Source: JAVBSX01 sp964576215
Lineage (GTDB): Bacteria > Planctomycetota > Planctomycetia > Pirellulales > Thermoguttaceae
Direction of reading: 5' to 3'
Length of the DNA: 11,526 bases
NCBI GenBank assembly: GCA_964576215.1
Contig: CAZNVM010000180.1
Span: 1-11,526, forward strand
Shown here in pieces: positions 5,614-11,526 of this stretch. A model generated the notes under the pieces. The model was given only the letters and a program-made list of their open reading frames with translations. It ran no database searches and had not been told where the DNA came from. Each line of letters begins with the position of its first letter. Within the stretch, counting starts at the first letter, position 1. A program made the translations under genes and the position numbers.

Positions 5614-7932
5614 CTATTTCTCTCTCACCACAATCACACGATCAATGTAAACCGCCTGGACCTCTCCCTCCCGATTCGGCGGGGCGAACCAAATGTACAT
5701 CGTCGTTGTGAGCGGCAGGAAATCGAACTCGACTTTTTTGTATTCGGGACCGGCAATTTCCGTAACATTGAGGCTTTTTTGTGCAATCCCTTTGCGCTCT
5801 TTTTCGTCATAAATACCGCAGGTCATGGCAGGGCCGTCCGTTGCGGTCGCATCACATCGGACATAAGCGATCACTTTGAATTTCGTATCAGGGCCGGCGT
5901 TTCCGAACAACGCAGAGGCGGTCGCCGGCGGAACCGTCACAGCCCATTCGTAATGACTGCCAGGCATCTTCGCCGCCCGGCCATTGGAAGCCGCCTGATC
6001 GTCGGCAATCGAGGCGAGGTTATTGTAGTTTACAGTCCGAAATTCGTATTCCTGTACATCCGTCCACAGGCGGGGATCAAGATTTTTGAACTCCTCCGGC
6101 GCAGGGGCCGGGTCGCCAAAACGGCGGAACATGTTCTCCCGGAACTCCTCAAAATGTTTCGTTGCATTGTATTCCCGGTAAGCCGTTACATTGTATTTTT
6201 CGCAAACCGCAAAGAAACTCCTGCACGCTTCCATCGGGTCGGCGGGACCGCAGAACGGTTTTCCTTTCGCTTCTGCGATCCGCTTGAATTGGTAGTATCC
6301 CCTGAGCCAAACATGCTCCAACGGCAAGCGTTCCCGACGTAAACGTTGTGCAAAAACGGATCCTTTGCCGTGAAGTTGCTCGGCAGCGTCAATCGCCTTG
6401 TCGAAAATCGTGGTCGCTTTGCAAAGCGTTTCGTAATTGAGCCAGTGGTCCGTATTATCATGGAAACAACCGATATGTTTTCCGGTCGATTCCGCACGGT
6501 TGATAAGCGTATCGAAATACTCCGTCAAAATCTCATACACTTTTTCACTACCGTAATACCCGACGAGGAATTCCCTGAAGAGTTCCTTTTCGTCGAGTGC
6601 GGGATCCCACATCAGCTTTGAGATCACCCAATTGCGCATCCGGACGAAATCGCCGACCGTGCAGTAGGAATCCCCCTGTTCGAACAGGCCGATGGTGCCG
6701 TGATCGACGAAGAACCGAATGTTCGGCGCAAGAGAACGAAGGTTCGGATGCGGCAAAATGTACGACGAGAAATTCGTTACGTAATCCCAGACGAAAAGCT
6801 GGTGGGCGATGTTGCTCCACCCTTCCATGTCGTCGCAAAGGGAGCGGTTCTGTTCGCCGAGGAGCGGTTGAACGAAGGAACACTCGATCGTGCAAAGCCG
6901 GACCACCACATTTTCACGCGGCTTGACCAGTTTCGGCGGTTTTCGGGTGTATTGATAGGCAAGCGTTTCGACGAACACCTCCGGAAATTCTTTTTCAATC
7001 TCTTCGGCGACCTGGTTGACGAACCGGATGAGCGGCCCGGATTGGGACTCTTCCTCTTCGGCGATTTTGTTACACTTTTCGCAAGTGCAATACCCGTACC
7101 AGTCGTTTTGGCTGATGGAAATGAATTGTGCGCCCGGATTCTTGCGGAGAGACTTGATTGCATTTTTCGTCAGTTCAATCCGCATTTCGTCGTTCGTGAG
7201 GCAAAGCTGGGCGCGTTCGTGCTTTCGCTCGCCGTTGATTTCGCTGAACCATTCCGGATGCTCCGCGAAGTATTTGTCCGGCGGTATCAAAGGAAAAAAC
7301 GAGTGAACGAAGTAAACGAAGCGGTGGTGCCCGCCGTACTCCGGGGCGATTCGTTCATTCGACCCGTTGCACTTCATTCGCGTCGCAAAAATCGGATCGA
7401 AAGCGTCTTTGTAATACGCTTCCCGGTAAATCAGTTTCGGTGCGTATGAAATACTAAGCGGTTTCAGCTCGAACGTCTGGTGTTTGGGAACCATTTGCTC
7501 CGTCGAGGTCCACCAACGAACGCCGAGGACGTCTTCCAGGAACGTGTTCACGGCGTAAAGCGTTCCCCGCTGCTTGTGTCCGGTCAGGAGGAGCTTATCC
7601 CCTTTCAGATGTACCTCGATTCCGTCGTAAGGGATTTTTTCGGGATCAATTTCGGGAAAGAGTTTCCTGGCCCGGTCCGAATTTCCGATCAAAATTTGCG
7701 GAGCGTTTTCCGGCACGTCTTTTTCCGAGGCGACGGTCCAACCAATCCCGGTGATTTCGTTGAGATAGGTTTTCAATTCCTTCGCGGCACTCTGTTCAAT
7801 CGGTTGCGGCGAGTCGGAAAGCACGATTTTGAAATCGGTTTTGCCGTCTTTGACGAGAAACGGCCCCGCTGCCTGAAGGTTGGGAACAAGCAAAAATAAA
7901 ACGGCACTCAGCCCGAAAATTGCATTTTTCAT
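5614..7932 (-). CDS. Exported DUF4838 glycosidase-like protein
   Basis: This 772-residue exported protein is of the DUF4838 type, related in layout to family 67 alpha-glucuronidases and found in polysaccharide-degrading bacteria. Residues 1-21 are a signal peptide, with cleavage likely near LQAA. Residues ~30-155 are an alpha/beta N-lobe like the non-catalytic lobe of GH67/GH20 enzymes. Residues ~165-520 are the DUF4838 barrel-like region, with a conserved-looking cysteine cluster YCTCEKC (C282, C284, C287) after SQNDWYG. A helical segment follows, and ~620-772 is a beta-rich C-terminal domain that looks like a carbohydrate-binding or galactose-binding fold. It probably acts on a surface or dietary glycan; the substrate and catalytic residues cannot be assigned. 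The frame continues upstream to an ATG at 7992, but ATG 7932 is preferred. It gives a clean signal peptide, and a TATAAT box lies inside the 20-codon extension. The gene has its own promoter region and is divergent from the DoxX gene. Confidence 0.9.
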   Translation of the reverse strand: MKNAIFGLSAVLFLLVPNLQAAGPFLVKDGKTDFKIVLSDSPQPIEQSAAKELKTYLNEITGIGWTVASEKDVPENAPQILIGNSDRARKLFPEIDPEKIPYDGIEVHLKGDKLLLTGHKQRGTLYAVNTFLEDVLGVRWWTSTEQMVPKHQTFELKPLSISYAPKLIYREAYYKDAFDPIFATRMKCNGSNERIAPEYGGHHRFVYFVHSFFPLIPPDKYFAEHPEWFSEINGERKHERAQLCLTNDEMRIELTKNAIKSLRKNPGAQFISISQNDWYGYCTCEKCNKIAEEEESQSGPLIRFVNQVAEEIEKEFPEVFVETLAYQYTRKPPKLVKPRENVVVRLCTIECSFVQPLLGEQNRSLCDDMEGWSNIAHQLFVWDYVTNFSSYILPHPNLRSLAPNIRFFVDHGTIGLFEQGDSYCTVGDFVRMRNWVISKLMWDPALDEKELFREFLVGYYGSEKVYEILTEYFDTLINRAESTGKHIGCFHDNTDHWLNYETLCKATTIFDKAIDAAEQLHGKGSVFAQRLRRERLPLEHVWLRGYYQFKRIAEAKGKPFCGPADPMEACRSFFAVCEKYNVTAYREYNATKHFEEFRENMFRRFGDPAPAPEEFKNLDPRLWTDVQEYEFRTVNYNNLASIADDQAASNGRAAKMPGSHYEWAVTVPPATASALFGNAGPDTKFKVIAYVRCDATATDGPAMTCGIYDEKERKGIAQKSLNVTEIAGPEYKKVEFDFLPLTTTMYIWFAPPNREGEVQAVYIDRVIVVREK

Positions 7933-7980
7933 AAGGTTTACGTTGTTAAAGGGATTTTTTGTGGCCTGTTTACGACCGGG

Positions 7981-7986
7981 ATTATA
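7981..7986 (-). promoter_or_regulatory. Perfect TATAAT -10 box
   Basis: The minus strand reads TATAAT here, about 50 nt upstream of the preferred ATG of the DUF4838 gene. The matching -35 position (around 8004-8009, TTTCTT on the minus strand) is poor, so strength is uncertain. If functional, transcription would start near 7974 and exclude the upstream ATG at 7992, which supports the shorter protein. Confidence 0.4.
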
Positions 7987-8015
7987 CGACATTTCAACGG
8001 GTAAAGAAACGGGGC

Positions 8016-8107
8016 AATGGCAGTCGGGAACGGAGCGCAGCGCAGTGACCGGATTTCTCCGCGATTCGGTCCGGTCGCTTCACTCCGTTGCGCTCCCGGC
8101 TGCCATT
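8016..8107. repeat. Imperfect 39-bp inverted repeat
   Basis: The arms 8016-8054 and 8069-8107 pair at roughly three quarters of positions around a 14-nt loop (8055-8068). The outer ends AATGGCAG and CGGGA, and the inner GACCGGA, match well. The left arm contains GGAGCGCAGCGCAGTGAC (8032-8049), shared with 2887-2904 except for one base. The element lies between two divergent candidate promoters and looks like a dispersed repeat rather than a gene. A 62-codon minus-strand frame at 7938-8126 that translates it is not called. Confidence 0.75.
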
Positions 8108-8124
8108 CATCGCATACCTTGCCC

Positions 8125-8181
8125 ATTCTATTCCCCTATGCCCGAATGGTACTTCCCACAACCGTTTCATTCGGGTAGAAT
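8125..8181 (+). promoter_or_regulatory. Candidate promoter with inverted repeat, DoxX gene
   Basis: TTCCCA (8153-8158) and TAGAAT (8176-8181) form a -35/-10 pair with 17-nt spacing, matching the sigma70 consensus at 4 of 6 and 5 of 6 bases. An inverted repeat, CCCGAATG (8141-8148) with CATTCGGG (8168-8175), spans the -35 and abuts the -10. A further ATTCTA (8125-8130) is complementary to TAGAAT itself. The arrangement would suit an operator, but this is inference. A tandem GCTACAT pair follows at 8204-8217, and TATAAA at 8224-8229 is a weaker alternative -10. Confidence 0.3.
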
Positions 8182-8237
8182 AGGCACCGTCGTGTTTCGG
8201 CGTGCTACATGCTACATTAGGAATATAAACTTGATAT

Positions 8238-8244
8238 AGAGGAG
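8238..8244 (+). promoter_or_regulatory. Strong ribosome binding site fixing a TTG start
   Basis: AGAGGAG lies 7 nt before the TTG at 8252, a textbook Shine-Dalgarno spacing. It decides the start of the DoxX-like gene and is the only strong Shine-Dalgarno sequence I find in the window. Confidence 0.8.
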
Positions 8245-8251
8245 TTTACCC

Positions 8252-9301
8252 TTGGACAAAAATAAGGTGAGTATCGGTGCGATTGCGGTGATTTTGTTCG
8301 TCGTGTTGCGTTTGTCAATCGGTTGGCATTTCTTTTACGAAGGTCTGCACAAGCTCAATCCGCGAAACGAGTTTAGCGCAAAAGGGTTTCTCGGGCTGGC
8401 GAAAGGACCGACCGCCGAACTCTATTACAGGATGCTTCCCGACTTGCACGGTTTCGTGCGGCTCGACATCGAACCCAAGGAAGATGTGAAGCCTTTCGAG
8501 TACGTCAACTCCGAAGGAAAACCGGAAACGGTTGACAAACTTCCGACTCTTCCCGTCTATGAAAAGGCATGGACCAATTTCAAAAATTCGTTCATCGCCC
8601 GGCATAACCTGAACGAAAATCAGAAGAAGGAGATCGACGCGATTTTCGGACAGTACATCCGTTCCCTGCGGGAATACGCCGCTGAAATCGAGGTGCCGGT
8701 CCGGGAATACGAGAAAAGTTATGACCGTTTCCTCGCGGAGGTCGCAAAGAAAACGAACGACGCGCCCCACCAACGCCAGCGAAATTGGGACGGTGAAATG
8801 GGCTATCGTGCCGAGGGGGAGACTTGGATTGCCGAACTCGACAAAAAGGGGAGCGGTTTGCAGTCCGCGTTTGGCCGTGTCGTTTCTTCGGAACTGGGAG
8901 GAAATCCACGCAAATTGGTAACCGATCCGGAAAAACCGTCCGTCCCGGTCCCCTTCTTCAAGTCACACATGCAAATGCTTGATCTGGGCGTAACGATTGC
9001 TTTGACCGCCATTGGGTTTTGTATGCTCCTCGGCTTTTGCAACCGGCTTGCCTGCCTGGGTGCAGCGGCGTTTTTGTTTAACGTCGTTTTATCGCAATTC
9101 CCCTGGCCGGGCATTTATCCGCCGCTCCCGGACATGATCGGACATTTTCTGTTCGTGAGCAAGGATTTCGTCGAAATGGTTGCCTGCCTGTTGCTTGCTT
9201 CGGTTCCTGCCGGACGTTGGGGCGGACTTGATTTCTTCCTCTACCACTGCGGCGGCAAAAAAATCGCCCAGGCGGTCGGACTCGAAGAAACGGAAAAATA
9301 A
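8252..9301 (+). CDS. DoxX-like membrane protein with large insertion
   Basis: This 349-residue inner-membrane protein has four predicted membrane segments, at ~8-28, 242-263, 265-282 and 303-320. The first segment contains the GWHFFYEGLHKL stretch typical of the DoxX family, whose core is a compact four-helix protein of roughly 130-150 residues. Here about 210 mostly charged, helix-forming residues (33-240) are inserted between helices 1 and 2, predicted on the extracytoplasmic side if the N-terminus is inside. The biochemical role of DoxX proteins is poorly defined; some are linked to quinol oxidase or thiol/oxidative-stress complexes, and none of this can be shown here. The TTG start is set by the strong AGAGGAG site. 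The next gene begins 66 nt downstream on the same strand with no obvious terminator between them, so the two may be cotranscribed. Confidence 0.87.
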   Translation: MDKNKVSIGAIAVILFVVLRLSIGWHFFYEGLHKLNPRNEFSAKGFLGLAKGPTAELYYRMLPDLHGFVRLDIEPKEDVKPFEYVNSEGKPETVDKLPTLPVYEKAWTNFKNSFIARHNLNENQKKEIDAIFGQYIRSLREYAAEIEVPVREYEKSYDRFLAEVAKKTNDAPHQRQRNWDGEMGYRAEGETWIAELDKKGSGLQSAFGRVVSSELGGNPRKLVTDPEKPSVPVPFFKSHMQMLDLGVTIALTAIGFCMLLGFCNRLACLGAAAFLFNVVLSQFPWPGIYPPLPDMIGHFLFVSKDFVEMVACLLLASVPAGRWGGLDFFLYHCGGKKIAQAVGLEETEK

Positions 9302-9367
9302 GGTGATAATAAGGTTTCCATACCAAAGAACAACCTTGTTTGACGATCCCGGACGTTACCTAAAATC

Positions 9368-10501
9368 ATGGCTACACACCCAAAAAAAGCAATGAAACGT
9401 GTCCTGATACCTTTGTTTATATTCCTGATGATCTCGTCCGTTTTCGCCGCAGATCAGGAGGCGAAACGTCGGGAGATGATCGAAAAAGGGGTCGCTTTCC
9501 TTCGTAACGCTCAAGCTCAAGACGGCTCCTTTTCGTCGCACGCCGGAATCGGACCGACGGGAATCGTCCTGCTCGGCCTTCTCAGTGCCGGAGTGCCTGC
9601 CGACGATCCGATGATCGCCAGAGGATTGAGCTTTCTCGAAAAATCGAAATGGGAAGACGGCGGCATCTATACCGAAGGGGGACTGTACGGAAATTACGAA
9701 AGCTGTATTGCGCTCCAGTGTTTTACCATTGCCAACCGAAAACTCAAAGCCGCAAAGAACCTTGACAAAGGGCCTTACGAGGAACTTTTGGCGAACTGTG
9801 AGAGATTCGTTCGGGTCGGACAGTTTACGGAACAACGCGACATTCAATCGGACGATATGTTCTACGGCGGGGCCGGTTACGGCAAACACCAGCGGCCGGA
9901 CCTTTCAAATACGCACTTTTTCATCGAAGCCCTGAAAAGCACCGGGGCCGGAAACGACGATCCCGCAATTCAGAAAGCTCTCGTCTTTGTCTCGCGGACT
10001 CAAAACCTGGAATCGCAGCACAACACCGCACAATTCGCGGCGAAAAATTCCGACGGTGGCTTCATCTACACACCGGTCGGCAAAGGGGAATCCTTCGCCG
10101 GAGAAACGGACAACGGCGGTCTGCGAAGTTACGCTTCCATGACTTACGCCGGCCTGAAAAGCATGATCTACGCCGGTTTGACGCCGGAAGACTTCCGGGT
10201 CAAAGCCGCTTACGATTGGATCAGGAAGCATTACGACACCGAATCGAATCCGGGGATCGGCGATTCAGGCTTGTTTTACTACTACACGACCTTCTCGAAA
10301 ACCCTCAATGTCCTGAAACTCGAAACGCTCGATTCGCCGGACGGAAACGAGAAACATGATTGGCGCGGCGACCTGATCGAATCGTTGGCCAAGCGTCAAC
10401 AACCGAACGGCTCCTGGATCAACGAGAATCCCCGCTGGCTTGAGGGGGACCCGAACCTGGTTACGGGTTACGCCCTGATCGCTTTGGCCGATTGCGAGTG
10501 A
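9368..10501 (+). CDS. Secreted prenyltransferase/squalene-cyclase-like toroid protein
   Basis: This 377-residue exported protein is built of repeats resembling the alpha/alpha-barrel of squalene cyclases and protein prenyltransferases. Repeat-like motifs are QAQDGSF (49-55), KSKWEDGGIY (92-101), NSDGGFIY (227-234) and KRQQPNGSW (342-350). The DxDD acid motif of squalene-hopene cyclases is absent, so cyclase activity is unlikely. It may be a binding toroid or have another activity, and no substrate can be named. The N-terminus is a signal peptide ending near SSVFA (residue 27). The ATG at 9392 (M9, MKRVLIPL) would give a more classical signal peptide and is a good alternative to 9368; neither has a clear ribosome binding site. 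It follows the DoxX-like gene closely and may share its transcript. Its TGA stop (10499-10501) is one base from the convergent EF-hand gene. Confidence 0.87.
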   Translation: MATHPKKAMKRVLIPLFIFLMISSVFAADQEAKRREMIEKGVAFLRNAQAQDGSFSSHAGIGPTGIVLLGLLSAGVPADDPMIARGLSFLEKSKWEDGGIYTEGGLYGNYESCIALQCFTIANRKLKAAKNLDKGPYEELLANCERFVRVGQFTEQRDIQSDDMFYGGAGYGKHQRPDLSNTHFFIEALKSTGAGNDDPAIQKALVFVSRTQNLESQHNTAQFAAKNSDGGFIYTPVGKGESFAGETDNGGLRSYASMTYAGLKSMIYAGLTPEDFRVKAAYDWIRKHYDTESNPGIGDSGLFYYYTTFSKTLNVLKLETLDSPDGNEKHDWRGDLIESLAKRQQPNGSWINENPRWLEGDPNLVTGYALIALADCE

Positions 10502-10502
10502 T

Positions 10503-11387
10503 CTATTTCTGTTCGACGCGAACTTCGTCGGGCGTGAGAAAGCCGTCGCCGTTTTTGTCCAGACGTGCGAACTCGGCAAGACCTTTCGGAGAAAGTGTCG
10601 GATCAAATTCCAGCATCGACAACTGACCGTCGCCGTTTTTATCCCGAAGGACAAACCAATTCGGAACCCCTCGCAGTTCGCTCAACGGAACGTGATACTT
10701 CCGCTGAGCCGGGTTGAATTGACCGGCAAAAACCGTTTCGTAAAACAGCTCTTCGAGTTTTTCCTGCTCTTTTTCATTCCCGGATTCTTCCGCCGGTTCG
10801 GAGTCCACCGCGCCGACGATTTGGTTTTCGTCGATTTCCGCCGTCGGTTCCGTTTTGGGTTCGTTCGGTTCTTGTTTCGGTTTCGGCGGTGCGCTAAACG
10901 GTTTGAATGGGGACATCGTCGCCGGATCCCAGTTGGAACTTACAAAAGGCAACGGCGGATTCGGTCGGTGAATCGTTCGTATACTTCCGTACAAAACGAT
11001 AAACCGGATCATTTCGTCGAGCGAAATGATGAAATCGCCGTCGGTATCGATGCTTTGCGGTGCGCCGGGCATTTTGGACCATTCTTCCCGCTCAAGAAAA
11101 CCGTTTCCGTTGATATCGTATTTCTCAAGAATACGGCTTGCGTATTGAACAACTTTGTACGGAATACCAACATGAGAGGGCGTAATCGAACCGATTTGTC
11201 GCGGATCAACGACCGTAAGAGGCACCACTTGATCGGCGGGAGTCGCAAGCTGCGGAACGGTTGCGCTCGAACCGGTCGCTGATTGAGGAGCAGATTGTCC
11301 GGAACGCGATCGTCTTTCCCCTTTTTGAGCCGAAACCTCCAACGAGAAAACAATCAGCAAAATAAACGCGAGAAACAAGCGAAACAT
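10503..11387 (-). CDS. Secreted protein with four EF-hands
   Basis: This 294-residue exported protein is predicted to bind calcium outside the cytoplasm. Residues 1-20 are a signal peptide (cleavage after VSA). A low-complexity Ser/Ala/Thr stretch follows, then an EF-hand pair with loops starting at D91 (DINGNGFLEREE) and D114 (DTDGDFIISLDE). A long proline- and acid-rich linker (~150-210) leads to a second pair with loops starting at D249 (DKNGDGQLSMLE) and D277 (DKNGDGFLTPDE). All four loops keep the acidic residue at position 12. The second has Phe instead of Gly at position 6, so it may bind calcium less well. No enzymatic domain is present; calcium sensing, scaffolding or adhesion are possibilities. 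TGGGGAA about 6-12 nt before the ATG at 11385-11387 is a possible weak ribosome binding site. Similar EF-hand secreted proteins are frequent in planctomycetes. Confidence 0.9.
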   Translation of the reverse strand: MFRLFLAFILLIVFSLEVSAQKGERRSRSGQSAPQSATGSSATVPQLATPADQVVPLTVVDPRQIGSITPSHVGIPYKVVQYASRILEKYDINGNGFLEREEWSKMPGAPQSIDTDGDFIISLDEMIRFIVLYGSIRTIHRPNPPLPFVSSNWDPATMSPFKPFSAPPKPKQEPNEPKTEPTAEIDENQIVGAVDSEPAEESGNEKEQEKLEELFYETVFAGQFNPAQRKYHVPLSELRGVPNWFVLRDKNGDGQLSMLEFDPTLSPKGLAEFARLDKNGDGFLTPDEVRVEQK

Positions 11388-11526
11388 TTTTGGTTCCCCA
11401 CCAGAATCTGTGGGTAAAAAAATAGGTTTTTTGAGGTATGTGGAACAGAAAAGTAGATAATGGACCTTGAAAGTAAAGTATTTCAGTCACGTTGTATCGA
11501 AATAGTACATCTGGAAATATCTGTCA
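11388..11526. other. Upstream region of the EF-hand gene
   Basis: This is the AT-rich flank 5' of the EF-hand gene. Minus-strand hexamers such as CATTAT could serve as a -10, but no convincing -35 partner is seen, so no promoter is called. A minus-strand frame at 11206-11490 overlaps the EF-hand coding region out of frame and is not considered a gene. Confidence 0.45.

Noticed and set aside
6700..7449. 249-codon plus-strand frame opposite the DUF4838 gene
   Set aside because: It is the longest antisense frame but lies wholly within a gene with a signal peptide and recognisable domains, and has no domain of its own.
7938..8126. 62-codon minus-strand frame over the 8016-8107 repeat
   Set aside because: It mainly translates the imperfect palindrome and overlaps the candidate TATAAT promoter of the DUF4838 gene. 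It is better explained as repeat DNA.
9311..9337. AAGGTT/AACCTT inverted pair between the DoxX-like and toroid genes
   Set aside because: Six base pairs with a 15-nt loop and no T-tract is within chance expectation and is not evidence for a terminator.
1..11526. A novel multi-gene defence, mobile or biosynthetic system
   Set aside because: No nuclease, transposase, integrase, reverse transcriptase, CRISPR-like array or toxin-antitoxin pair is visible. The genes fit housekeeping, signalling and envelope roles.

Overview
This is an ordinary-looking chromosomal stretch from a bacterium that is most likely a planctomycete, possibly a Pirellulales or Thermoguttaceae-type lineage. The assignment is an inference from gene content: a DUF116-polyprenyl synthetase fusion, a DoxX protein with a very large extracytoplasmic insertion, an exported DUF4838 glycosidase-like protein, a secreted prenyltransferase-like toroid, and a secreted EF-hand protein. 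It is also supported by the near absence of Shine-Dalgarno sequences. There is no rRNA, tRNA, CRISPR array, transposase or phage gene.

Layout, left to right. Positions 1-429 hold no convincing gene but contain a perfect 32-bp inverted repeat (306-390). On the minus strand, 430-2757 encodes a membrane diguanylate cyclase with two tandem periplasmic solute-binding domains. A 273-nt divergent intergenic region (2758-3030) carries a palindromic repeat and a candidate promoter. A compact plus-strand cluster follows: DUF116-polyprenyl diphosphate synthase (3031-4791), a small FmdB-type zinc ribbon (4815-5039) and a HIT-family nucleotide phosphorylase/hydrolase (5086-5613). The HIT gene runs tail-to-tail, with no intervening base, into a large exported DUF4838 protein on the minus strand (5614-7932). 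A second divergent region (7933-8251) holds a long imperfect hairpin and two candidate promoters. It leads to a plus-strand pair: DoxX-like membrane protein (8252-9301) and secreted alpha/alpha-toroid protein (9368-10501). The latter converges, with one base between stops, on a secreted four-EF-hand protein on the minus strand (10503-11387). The last 139 bases are the upstream region of the EF-hand gene.

Functionally the window is mixed: c-di-GMP signalling from the periplasm, isoprenoid chain elongation, nucleotide housekeeping, carbohydrate processing at the cell surface, and envelope proteins of unknown role. I see no coherent new multi-gene system. The most distinctive features are palindromic repeats. 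One has apparently been taken up in frame into the linker of the DUF116-polyprenyl synthetase fusion, and others share a conserved 18-nt core between separate intergenic regions.
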